64,000 nt of DNA from Eubacterium sp. MSJ-21 (lineage in GTDB: Bacteria > Bacillota > Clostridia > Lachnospirales > Lachnospiraceae): assembly GCF_018918185.1 (NCBI RefSeq), contig NZ_JAHLPZ010000006.1:1-64000 (forward strand), written 5' to 3'. A program made the translations under genes and the position numbers. A model generated the notes under the pieces. It was not told where the DNA came from. It ran no database searches and worked only from the letters and a program-made list of their open reading frames with translations. Below, piece by piece: positions 7,611-15,470 of this stretch; position 1 is the stretch's first letter; each line of letters opens with the position of its first letter.

Positions 7611-8792
7611 TTAATAATTCTCTTCATGTACTTCAAAATAGCTCTGTGGATGATTACATACCGGACATACTTCAGGCGCCTTAGTTCCTACCACAATATG
7701 TCCGCAGTTACGGCATTCCCATACTTTGACTTCACTCTTTTCAAATACCTGTGCAGTTTCAATATTCTTAAGAAGTGCACGATATCTCTCCTCGTGATGC
7801 TTCTCAATTTCTCCTACTGCTCTGAATTTGGCTGCAAGTTCAGGGAACCCTTCTTCTTCGGCTGTTTTCGCAAAGCCTTCATACATATCTGTCCACTCAT
7901 AATTCTCGCCTTCCGCAGCTGCTGCCAGATTTTCCTTTGTATCACCAATTCCTGCTAATTCCTTGAACCACATCTTTGCATGTTCTTTCTCATTATCTGC
8001 GGTCTTTAAAAATAATGCAGACATCTGCTCATAGCCTTCCTTTTTTGCTACAGATGCAAAATAGGTATACTTATTTCTTGCCTGAGACTCTCCCGCAAAT
8101 GCCTCCTGTAAATTCTTCTCTGTCTGTGTTCCTGCATATTTGTTTGCTGCCATCGCTTTTACCTCCGTTTTCTTTACTACTTTTTCAAAATCTGATGCCG
8201 GGTGCTTGCACAAAGGACATATAAAGTCATCCGGTAATTCCTCGCCTACATATTCATATCCGCAAATTCTGCAACGCCATATTGTCTGACCATCCTCTGT
8301 TTTTCCAACTGCCTGTGGTTTAGGCTTAATATTATTCTGATAATAATCATATGTTACTGAAGGAACATTGCTTAAAACTTCCATATCGGTTATCTCACCG
8401 ATAAACATCGTATGTGAACCCAAGTCCTCTGTTTTAGTAACTGTCACAGAAATGTATGCATTTGTACCTTCTGTAATATAATAAATACCATTTATTCCCC
8501 TGGAACACTTTTCAAATGTTTCAAACTTATTGGTGTCCCTTCCTGATTGAAAGCCAAAATGCTTAAACAATTCAAACTCTGCATTCTGACTCAAGACTGA
8601 TACTGTAAATTTTCCGGTTCTTTCAATCATATCATGCGTATAATTTGCCTTATTTACACAGATACTTAACTGGTTTGGTTCCGAAGCTGCCTGAATGGCT
8701 GTATTAATGATACATCCGTTATCTTTTTCTGCTTCTTTAGCGGTCAATATAAACAGTCCATAACTCAATTTATACATTGCTTTCCTATCCAT
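7611..8792 (-). CDS. Flavin reductase-rubredoxin-rubrerythrin fusion protein
   Basis: The 393-residue protein joins four modules. Residues 1-155 form a flavin-reductase-like FMN domain. Residues 171-205 form a rubredoxin (CRICGYEY and CPLCKHP). Residues 216-345 form a rubrerythrin four-helix domain with ExxH ligands ([25 protein letters not shown]). Residues 357-390 form a second rubredoxin-like iron centre ([15 protein letters not shown]). High-molecular-weight rubredoxin and rubrerythrin are normally separate partners that pass electrons to reduce peroxide or oxygen. The internal [10 protein letters not shown] at residue 214 looks like an ancestral rubrerythrin start, so this may be a gene fusion. 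It is probably a self-contained cytoplasmic peroxide reductase. Confidence 0.9.
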   Translation of the reverse strand: MDRKAMYKLSYGLFILTAKEAEKDNGCIINTAIQAASEPNQLSICVNKANYTHDMIERTGKFTVSVLSQNAEFELFKHFGFQSGRDTNKFETFEKCSRGINGIYYITEGTNAYISVTVTKTEDLGSHTMFIGEITDMEVLSNVPSVTYDYYQNNIKPKPQAVGKTEDGQTIWRCRICGYEYVGEELPDDFICPLCKHPASDFEKVVKKTEVKAMAANKYAGTQTEKNLQEAFAGESQARNKYTYFASVAKKEGYEQMSALFLKTADNEKEHAKMWFKELAGIGDTKENLAAAAEGENYEWTDMYEGFAKTAEEEGFPELAAKFRAVGEIEKHHEERYRALLKNIETAQVFEKSEVKVWECRNCGHIVVGTKAPEVCPVCNHPQSYFEVHEENY

Positions 8793-8946
8793 ATTTTTCC
8801 TCCTTTACCTTCTCCCTGCATTTCGGGCAAATGCCTTTAAATGAAATCAAAAATTCAATTCCATGAGTGTTATAAATTCATACTATTCTTAATAAGGATT
8901 GTATCTCTCTTTTATCCTATTGTCAATATAATAATAGTAATTATTA

Positions 8947-9942
8947 CTACATGAAACATCCGCATCCAATCAGCACGCCGACACCCACGATCACCATCAA
9001 CACTGCGGTTCCGTACATCAACCGGTTTGCCCGGCGGATATCCTTCGGCTCGATCTGCCTTTTCACATCGCCAATCGTTGGTTTCTCATATAGCTTTCCA
9101 AAATAATATGCATTTCCGGCAAGCTGCAATCCAAGCGCACCCGCACACGCCGATTCCGTCTGTGCGGAGTTCGGACTTGCATGGTTTCGTCGATCCCGCA
9201 AATGAATCCGTGCCGCGCCAGCCATATCCATACCCAAAATGCCTGCCGCACCAACCATCAGCCACGCGGAAAGTCGTGCCGGAATGAAATTCACGACATC
9301 GTCCACACGCGCCGCACACGTTCCAAAATACCGGTATTTATCGTTCTTATATCCAAGCATGGAGTCCATCGTATTAATTGCTTTGTACACCCACGCACCG
9401 ACCGGTCCGAACAAAAACATATAAAAAAGCGGGGCGATCACGCCGTCCGACGTATTTTCAGCGACCGTTTCCACCGCGGCCTTCGCGATGCCTTCCTCGG
9501 TGAGCGATGCTGTATCTCTGCCGACGATCATGGATACCGCCGTTCTCGCCTGTTCCACATCCCCGGCTTCAAGTGCCTTGCACACCTTCATACTCTCCCG
9601 ACGAAGCGAGCAGGCTGCCAGCATCTGGTATGACATCCAGATTGCCACAACCAGATACAACGTATGATGAATCCGGTTGCACCCATATAGGATTCCTGCC
9701 GCCACAAGCAGTGACACCGTTATCACGATCACAACTGTAAATGTTCCTGTCACCTGTTTTTTACGGATATCCGCGTCGCGATCTTCCCGTATCCGAAACC
9801 GCTTGCGCATCCATGCCTCCACATGGTCGATCAGCCAGCCCATCCCCTGTACCGGGTGCCACAGCCAGTGTGGATCACCGAATATCAGATCAAGCAGACA
9901 TGCAATTATAATGATAAATATACGTTCCTGTAACACGGTCAC
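8947..9942 (-). CDS. cbiB: Adenosylcobinamide-phosphate synthase CbiB
   Basis: The 331-residue integral membrane protein has the CbiB/CobD signature DLIFGDPHWLWHPVQGMG near the N-terminus, ENTSDGVIAPLFY in the middle, and several hydrophobic helices. It attaches the aminopropanol (phosphate) arm to adenosylcobyric acid to give adenosylcobinamide (phosphate). It starts at GTG 9942 with AAAGGAAA upstream; a nearby ATG is out of frame. It is the last gene of the cobalamin cluster. A clear compositional change to AT-rich DNA follows its end. Confidence 0.93.
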   Translation of the reverse strand: MTVLQERIFIIIIACLLDLIFGDPHWLWHPVQGMGWLIDHVEAWMRKRFRIREDRDADIRKKQVTGTFTVVIVITVSLLVAAGILYGCNRIHHTLYLVVAIWMSYQMLAACSLRRESMKVCKALEAGDVEQARTAVSMIVGRDTASLTEEGIAKAAVETVAENTSDGVIAPLFYMFLFGPVGAWVYKAINTMDSMLGYKNDKYRYFGTCAARVDDVVNFIPARLSAWLMVGAAGILGMDMAGAARIHLRDRRNHASPNSAQTESACAGALGLQLAGNAYYFGKLYEKPTIGDVKRQIEPKDIRRANRLMYGTAVLMVIVGVGVLIGCGCFM

Positions 9943-10058
9943 TTTTCATTTCCTTTCATAGCTGCATTGCATATTTGTATTCCGTACTGTTAGTTACCTG
10001 ACATACCTCACACGACCTTGCCTTTACATAGTGCCTCCATCACATCTATTTCATAGCA

Positions 10059-10847
10059 TCAGGCACCGTTTTTCATACCCTGCGGCAATTTCATTTTCTC
10101 GTAAGATACAATCTGCATCCCATCCGCTGTCGCTTCTAACCATCCTGCAATTCCCTCGCCCGGCTTCACCTGCCAGTCAAAATAATCCTTGTGTGGCTCT
10201 GACAACTGATCCATCAGTGCCATGATCGTGCCTCCGTGTGCGACGATAATGATCGTGTCTGACAGGGATGTGTGCGCCGTCTCTATTCTCGATGAAACGT
10301 CACATCGTAACCGTTTTTGTTCTTCCCTGCTTTCCACATCCACAAACACCTTCTCAAATCCCCGCATCACACGGTCTGTAAACTCCGCTTTCGTCTCACC
10401 GCCCGGAAACGCTGTCGTACCGCCACTGTCGATGTAGCGCTGGTAATCGGGATTGCCATTTAATTCCGCATAATTCATGTATTCAAATTCACCGAACCGG
10501 CACTCTGCAAGCTCCGGGATTTCCACCTTTCCTGCATCCGGGAACAGAATATCCGCCGTCTGCATTGCGCGCAAATACGGGCTGACGTAGACGATTTGCT
10601 CTTTACTGCCGTTTTTTTGACAGTGCTGGTCACATGTGATTTTCCCCGGTGCAATTTCGACTTCGTCATGTACACTATCTGTTGCGGTTCTACGATTCAT
10701 CGACACCTGTTTCTGCCAGAACTTCTGCATGCCTCGCAGCTCTTCCACACTCTCCGGAAGCATCCCTTCATCCGTCGTACCGACATAGCGATGTTCCTTG
10801 TTCCCCTGCGTCATGCCATGACGGATTAATACAATCTTTGCTTTCAT
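10059..10847 (-). CDS. cobC: Histidine phosphatase, CobC-like (probable alpha-ribazole phosphatase)
   Basis: The 262-residue protein has the phosphoglycerate-mutase fold signature LIRHGMTQGN at residues 7-16 with the phospho-accepting His, YLRAMQTADI, and the second His in VAHGGTIM. CobC removes phosphate from alpha-ribazole phosphate (or cobalamin phosphate). It is longer than usual CobC (about 200) because of a low-complexity insertion at about residues 52-85 (NRRTATDSVHDEVEI and on). It overlaps no neighbour but is one base from the CobU-like gene, so the two are in one operon. The cobalamin context makes CobC the best call. Confidence 0.8.
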   Translation of the reverse strand: MKAKIVLIRHGMTQGNKEHRYVGTTDEGMLPESVEELRGMQKFWQKQVSMNRRTATDSVHDEVEIAPGKITCDQHCQKNGSKEQIVYVSPYLRAMQTADILFPDAGKVEIPELAECRFGEFEYMNYAELNGNPDYQRYIDSGGTTAFPGGETKAEFTDRVMRGFEKVFVDVESREEQKRLRCDVSSRIETAHTSLSDTIIIVAHGGTIMALMDQLSEPHKDYFDWQVKPGEGIAGWLEATADGMQIVSYEKMKLPQGMKNGA

Positions 10848-10848
10848 A

Positions 10849-11196
10849 TCACTTAATCCTCGTTCCGATTCCTGCCGTCACACGGATAACCTGCTCCGCC
10901 TGGCTTGCCAGATAGCAATTCACGCGCCCGTTCTTCTCGCGAAACTCCCGTTCAAATGCATCAATCGGCACAATGCCGCTTCCGACCTCATCGCTGACCA
11001 AGACGAGCTTGTCTGCATTTCCGGCAAGAACCGCTTTGTTCATAAGCTGCTTTGCTTCTAACTCCGGATCGCCGCCCTGCTGCATCGTCTTCCGCACATA
11101 TTTATGAAAATTATTGATAATCTGATGTCCTTCTTTGAAATTTGCCTTGGCATACTCGAACTTTCCCTGATATGCACCACCGATTATTAAGATCAT
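10849..11196 (-). CDS. Short CobU-like nucleotide-binding protein
   Basis: The 115-residue protein resembles a shrunken CobU: a P-loop-like LIIGGAYQGKFEYA at the N-terminus, LVLVSDEVGSGIVP in the middle (CobU has VTNEVGxGxVP) and a VIRVTAGIG end, equivalent to the VxxVVxGIP end of CobU. The P-loop lacks the usual GKS Ser, and the guanylyl-acceptor His region is reduced. A full CobU is encoded at 13946-14635. This copy may be a degraded paralogue or a partner subunit. It starts at ATG 11196 with GAGGG upstream. Confidence 0.7.
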   Translation of the reverse strand: MILIIGGAYQGKFEYAKANFKEGHQIINNFHKYVRKTMQQGGDPELEAKQLMNKAVLAGNADKLVLVSDEVGSGIVPIDAFEREFREKNGRVNCYLASQAEQVIRVTAGIGTRIK

Positions 11197-11204
11197 AGCG
11201 TTCC

Positions 11205-11280
11205 CTCTTTATACTTTTTATATTTCTTTATACCTTTTTATACTTTTTCGATTATTTTATACTTCTTTATACTTTTTCTG
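11205..11280. repeat. AT-rich short degenerate repeats (TTTATACTTTTT-like)
   Basis: About five imperfect copies of TTTATACTTTTT follow one another directly upstream of the CobU-like gene and between two divergent genes. They look like slippage-generated simple sequence. No function is assigned. Confidence 0.5.
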
Positions 11281-11365
11281 CAAGATACATTTTCATATTG
11301 CATAATTTTTTTTATTTTTCCCAACCTTTTCCTCTTCTCGTCCGTCTATATATTGAACGGACGGA

Positions 11366-11394
11366 TTGCAAAATTGTTCCGTATCATTTATATT
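11366..11394 (+). promoter_or_regulatory. Promoter of the EF-Tu-barrel lipoprotein gene
   Basis: TTGCAA (11366-11371) and TATATT (11389-11394) are spaced by 17 bp on the plus strand, about 87 bases ahead of the ATG at 11481. This supports independent transcription of the lipoprotein gene against the direction of the cobalamin cluster. Confidence 0.6.
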
Positions 11395-11480
11395 CAATAC
11401 ATGATTATGTGCAGCAGACGATTCTGTCTGCGCATAACGCGTGTCTTATTAAATATTTACTTAAAGGAGAGACTATCAAA

Positions 11481-12848
11481 ATGAAGAAAAAACTTACAAA
11501 GACACTGGCACTTGGACTGTCACTGGCAGCCGCCCTTACACTGACAACCGGTTGTGGCAAAAAAGAAGATACCACATCGGACACTTCTGCTCCGGCAGTA
11601 ACAAGCGAAAGCAGTTCCGATAATTCCGGAAGCGAAACAGCAGCCGGTACGATCGACTACACCATCTGTCCATGGGTGTTCAGCCGTGCGCTTTCCGATG
11701 AAGAGACATTGGAATTGCCAGAGGGTGCCGGTCTATACGGACTGACATTCCCGGTTACGAAGGATACGCTTTTAAGCATGCCTTACAGCGCATCAAGCGT
11801 GCCACTTACGGATGCACTGGATGAATCTGCATATTCCGTATCATTTTATGAGGATAGTAACTTCCTTCCTACGCTGATGACAAAGGAAGACGATATGACT
11901 ATCGGCGAAGCCCTTGGCAAAAACCTCTGGGTACTGTACAAAACCTATTTCGATTACGACGCTTTCGGGGTTTCCGAAGATGCCTACAACGATGTCTACA
12001 ACTCCTACGACGATCCGAATCCTGCATATATCTATATGGATATGCTGACAACCATGTTTGGTGCCCCAAATTATGTGAGCTTCTTCAACGGATATGATGC
12101 AGAAAAGTCAGCCGAAGAAAATACCCAATACTTTGTTGACACGTTCCTGCATCCGGAAAAATCGGATAATCAGTTCTCAGGATTTCAAATGTACATCGGC
12201 TGGCAATTTGAAGATTTTGGAATTGTGCTAAACTTCTACGACACTTTACGTTACAGCGAGACAAGCGGATATTACGTATCTCCGGATAATGACCTTGGAT
12301 TTACATACGTTCCAATCGAGAAAGGAACCCTGGAAGACTATTTCTTAGACGCCTTTGATGGTAGCTATGGAACAAACATCGTGAAAGAACTGATGGCAGA
12401 GAAAACGGCTTTGTTCGGCGATGTCGAATACCTGACACCTGAGGACAAGATTGTGAACCTTGTCAAGTCTGCCAACAGCACCGCTTCCACAACCGATGCA
12501 GAAACAACGGAAAGCACAACTGATTCTTCCAACTATGTGGATGTTGACCGTGATTTCAGTGAAGCTGCAAATGATGTCTATATGGCAATCACCGACTGCT
12601 TCCAGCTCGGCGGCGAAGATACGCTCGTCTTAAATGGCACAACCAATAAGGGCGTATTCAAGACAGGCGATCCTGTCTATGTACAGCTCACAAACGGAAA
12701 GGTTGTAGAAGGCACGATCAGCCGCATGGAGCAGCTCCGTCAGGATGTCACGGAATCTACCCTCGGCGAAAGCATTGGTATCATGGTTGATGGACTTAGC
12801 ATAAGCGATCAGGATTATGTGACTGGTGGTGTCATCGTTGTTAAATAA
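11481..12848 (+). CDS. Lipoprotein with C-terminal EF-Tu domain-II-like barrel
   Basis: The start is the ATG at 11481, with AAAGGAGAG upstream, giving 455 residues; the longer open frame upstream is not used. A lipoprotein signal peptide ends in LTTGC. A Ser/Thr-rich linker follows, then a large acidic, Tyr-rich domain of unknown type. The last 95 residues (LVLNG, FKTGDPVYVQL, SRMEQLRQ, GESIGIMVDGL, GGVIVVK) follow the pattern of translation-factor domain II (GDEVEI, GIEMFRK, GDNVGxLLRG, RGxVLA). An extracellular protein with this barrel is unexpected. The gene lies inside the cobalamin cluster on the opposite strand, and its last 8 bases overlap the end of cobS. Confidence 0.75.
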   Translation: MKKKLTKTLALGLSLAAALTLTTGCGKKEDTTSDTSAPAVTSESSSDNSGSETAAGTIDYTICPWVFSRALSDEETLELPEGAGLYGLTFPVTKDTLLSMPYSASSVPLTDALDESAYSVSFYEDSNFLPTLMTKEDDMTIGEALGKNLWVLYKTYFDYDAFGVSEDAYNDVYNSYDDPNPAYIYMDMLTTMFGAPNYVSFFNGYDAEKSAEENTQYFVDTFLHPEKSDNQFSGFQMYIGWQFEDFGIVLNFYDTLRYSETSGYYVSPDNDLGFTYVPIEKGTLEDYFLDAFDGSYGTNIVKELMAEKTALFGDVEYLTPEDKIVNLVKSANSTASTTDAETTESTTDSSNYVDVDRDFSEAANDVYMAITDCFQLGGEDTLVLNGTTNKGVFKTGDPVYVQLTNGKVVEGTISRMEQLRQDVTESTLGESIGIMVDGLSISDQDYVTGGVIVVK

Positions 12849-13698
12849 CATGCACCAAAACGACGGTTCCAATTAACATCCAGAGTTCGCACATCTGCAG
12901 GAAATATCCAGCCAGATCGCCGGTAACTCCGCCGAAGGTGCGATACGACATAAAACGATAATAGAAAAATACAAGTATGGCGATGCCTGTGATCACAAGT
13001 GCTGCAACCGGCTGTATCAGACAGCCTGCGGCGATGCAGGCAAGCAGCCATACGAACATAATCCCCTTCGAGCGATTATTTACAAGGCGTGCAGTATCTG
13101 CCAGCATGCCTTCTTTTTTTGCTTTCTTGAATGTGAGTACAGAAAGTCCGGACAAGGTACGTTCTAAGATGAATCCGATGGCAAAGACCGCCAACATCCG
13201 CATAGGATTTCCATCCTTCCCGATTGTTGTCAAGCTGCCATTCACAGCAGCCTCCCCCGTTCCTGCTGTCTGCACTCCGGCAGCAAGCTTTACAGAACTT
13301 GCAGCTACAAGCTCATACATACATCCAAAATAAATCAGGAAATACAGACAGCCGCGGATAATTGCAAATGCCCCGGTATGCGGATCCTTCAGAATCTGCA
13401 GCTTCTCCTCCTTGGATTTATAAGAAGATTTCGCATCCACGGTATCTAAGAATCCATCCATGTGGATGCCGCCTGTGATCAGGATCGGGAATACCGTAAG
13501 AAGTGCCGCTGTGAAGACTTCCGACCACTGCAAGAGAAAACCAAAGAGATACCAGATTGCAAACTCGCCCGCACCAATCACAGCCCCAACCAGCGGGAAC
13601 GCACACATGCTGTACTGCAAGGCTTTCGGGTCCCATTTGAAATGCGGCATTGGTATCTTGGAATATGTCGAAAATGCGATTAAGATTGCTCTCATCAT
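12841..13698 (-). CDS. cobS: Adenosylcobinamide-GDP ribazoletransferase CobS
   Basis: The 285-residue membrane protein begins with AFSTYSKIPMP, typical of CobS, and carries the metal-binding GGIHMDGFLDTVDA motif at about residues 77-90. It has five or six hydrophobic helices. CobS joins adenosylcobinamide-GDP to alpha-ribazole (phosphate), the last assembly step of the nucleotide loop. There is an inserted Ala/Gly/Thr-rich stretch (VKLAAGVQTAGTGEAAVNG) in a loop at about residues 136-154. The start pair MM at 13698 is downstream of the hairpin-rich gap after cobU. Confidence 0.92.
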   Translation of the reverse strand: MMRAILIAFSTYSKIPMPHFKWDPKALQYSMCAFPLVGAVIGAGEFAIWYLFGFLLQWSEVFTAALLTVFPILITGGIHMDGFLDTVDAKSSYKSKEEKLQILKDPHTGAFAIIRGCLYFLIYFGCMYELVAASSVKLAAGVQTAGTGEAAVNGSLTTIGKDGNPMRMLAVFAIGFILERTLSGLSVLTFKKAKKEGMLADTARLVNNRSKGIMFVWLLACIAAGCLIQPVAALVITGIAILVFFYYRFMSYRTFGGVTGDLAGYFLQMCELWMLIGTVVLVHVI

Positions 13699-13802
13699 GG
13701 TTGCTTATCTCCTCTAATCAATTTACTCGAACTTTTTGTTCTTATTTCTCCTACTTGCTGTTGTTCCTACATGGGGATTTTTTGATAATTCTAAACTTTT
13801 TA

Positions 13803-13962
13803 CCCAATTTTGACTTACCCATTTCTCCGAAATTGGGGATGTTTTTCATATTCCAATTTTCTCCCCAATGATTTCTCATTTTTCTGCATTATGATTGGGG
13901 AATTTTCTTCCATTCACAATTTCTACCCAATTCCTACTCTTAACCTTACTTCCCCATTGGGT
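13803..13962. repeat. Three tandem hairpins with CCCAAT/ATTGGG stems
   Basis: Three consecutive inverted repeats share the same stem sequence: CCCAATTT (13803-13810) with AAATTGGG (13830-13837); TCCCCAAT (13862-13869) with ATTGGGGA (13894-13901); and ACCCAAT (13925-13931) with ATTGGGT (13956-13962), the last reaching into the end of cobU. They fill the 247-base cobU-cobS gap. They could tune transcript stability or bind a regulator; neither is shown. Confidence 0.6.
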
Positions 13963-14635
13963 GATTTTTCTTCACTATAACCGGAATCCCACAGACAACC
14001 TCCGTCACGGTTGCCGCCTCCCGTGCGAGTGCACAGTTGATCTCTGCCAGATTCTTCACATACTCCCGCGTGCTTTCATCGTAGGTCAGGCTTCCGCCAT
14101 CGGAGAACACATCATTGGTGACGATCACCACATCCTGCACGCGCGTAGATAAATTAACGAGCGCCTGTACGATTTTCTTGCTCACCGGTGACAGTGTCTC
14201 TGACATACCGGAACCGGCATTCGTATCGGTTCCGGCAGTTTCTTTATCCACCTCTGCTTTACCGGCCATTCCAACCGTTTCTGTATTCACCTCTGCTTTA
14301 CCGGCTATTCCTACCGCTTCTGCATCCGGTTCCAGATACATCTCATTTGCAAGCAGATTTGACATACATTCAAGCAGCAGCACATCTTGTCGCTTCGCCA
14401 CGATATGTTCCACATGCCGGTAACATTCGACCGTATCAAACCCTTTGTCGGCACGCATCGCACGGTGGCGCTCTATCCGCTGCATCGTCTCCGGATCAAG
14501 CTCCGTGGTATTCCATTTATACGGATACATCGTCGCAATGTAGAGCAGCCGCCCATCGCCCTGCAAGGACATGGCGAAGCTTTCTGCATACGATGATTTC
14601 CCGCTGGCACTTCCGCCATATACTATATGTAACAT
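13946..14635 (-). CDS. cobU: Adenosylcobinamide kinase/guanylyltransferase CobU with repeat insertion
   Basis: I use the ATG at 14635, with AAGGAA upstream, giving about 229 residues; an in-frame start 33 bases earlier is weaker. The N-terminal P-loop reads VYGGSASGKSSYAE, a YIATM strand follows, and the end has VTNDVFSDGG and VVCGIPVIVK as in CobU. The enzyme phosphorylates adenosylcobinamide and then transfers GMP to it. Usual CobU is about 180 residues. The extra length is a 13-residue tandem repeat (VGMAGKAEVDKET type) plus a Gly/Thr/Asn-rich stretch inserted in the middle. Confidence 0.9.
   Translation of the reverse strand: MLHIVYGGSASGKSSYAESFAMSLQGDGRLLYIATMYPYKWNTTELDPETMQRIERHRAMRADKGFDTVECYRHVEHIVAKRQDVLLLECMSNLLANEMYLEPDAEAVGIAGKAEVNTETVGMAGKAEVDKETAGTDTNAGSGMSETLSPVSKKIVQALVNLSTRVQDVVIVTNDVFSDGGSLTYDESTREYVKNLAEINCALAREAATVTEVVCGIPVIVKKNHPMGK
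14238..14315. repeat. 39-bp tandem repeat inside cobU
   Basis: Two adjacent 39-base units (14238-14276 and 14277-14315), with a partial third after them, encode a 13-residue repeat in frame within CobU. They differ at only a few bases, indicating recent slippage or duplication in a tolerated loop. Confidence 0.8.
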
Positions 14636-14687
14636 CGAGTATTTTCCTTTCTTTAACACTTGCACCATATACCGGATCTATTTCCCT

Positions 14688-15461
14688 TTAGAAACCCATA
14701 TCTGCAAGGTCGCTGCTTATAGCCGCCCGATCCGGATCATAAGCTAAACTAATATGCGAAACTGTCAGACTTTCATCAACCTGAACCTGCAGATCATATG
14801 TATCAAAATTGACAATGTATTGGATCGTATTTCCTGTCTTCAAATATTCCTCCGGCGTCTTATATTTCTCCAGTTCCTGCAATCCGGTAAATGGTTCTTC
14901 GTGAAACGTGATCACGCCAAGGTTACTGTCACATGTGTAATATTTCCGGTTATTTTTCTCCTCCAGTTCTCCATATTTCTTGATCTCATCTATATGAAGA
15001 TACTTGTATACCTGCTCCAGCGAATCCCCGATCTGAATCGGTCCCTTATAATATGTATCATACTCCGGCTGCGATTTATCTATGCTCATATGGATTCTTC
15101 TGTCATTTTCGCTCTCTTTCGAGACAATATACACGGAAGCTCTGTAGTTTCTATCCCCGTCAATCTCATACGGACACATCAGAACCTGCGCCTTCATATT
15201 ATCAGCATAGTACACAAAATAATCCCTTGTATCATTCACGCTGTTTGCCATGCCAATATTGTTCTCCATCATAATCGCACTCATTCTGTCACCCTCGGAC
15301 AGCGTATGCTTCATAAATGTAAACTCATCAAATCCAAACGTAAATTCAATCGAATGCGGTCCCGTTTCCTTTGAATTCTGTCTTGTAAATACAAATCCAA
15401 GCACGCCCGCCGCAAGGATGACTACACATGCTATAATTATCCATATTGTTCTACGCTTCAT
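14688..15461 (-). CDS. Membrane-anchored protein of unknown function
   Basis: The 257-residue protein has one N-terminal hydrophobic helix (about residues 6-25, IWIIIACVVILAAGVLGFVF) after a KRR start, so the rest is probably outside the cell. The soluble part is mixed charged and Tyr-rich, with no motif I recognise. It contains IQIGDSLEQVYKYL, which is like the short calcium-regulated or BLIP-type GDSxxxV motifs seen in secreted clostridial proteins. It lies between cobT and cobU on the same strand, with 9 bases to cobT, so it is likely co-transcribed. A cobalamin role is unproven. Confidence 0.65.
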   Translation of the reverse strand: MKRRTIWIIIACVVILAAGVLGFVFTRQNSKETGPHSIEFTFGFDEFTFMKHTLSEGDRMSAIMMENNIGMANSVNDTRDYFVYYADNMKAQVLMCPYEIDGDRNYRASVYIVSKESENDRRIHMSIDKSQPEYDTYYKGPIQIGDSLEQVYKYLHIDEIKKYGELEEKNNRKYYTCDSNLGVITFHEEPFTGLQELEKYKTPEEYLKTGNTIQYIVNFDTYDLQVQVDESLTVSHISLAYDPDRAAISSDLADMGF

Positions 15462-15470
15462 CGTCCACTC

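Noticed and set aside
9181-9633. A 150-residue plus-strand ORF antisense to cbiB.
   Set aside because: It lies wholly inside cbiB, which has clear family motifs, and is rich in His/Arg/Cys as expected for antisense shadows of this GC-richer gene.
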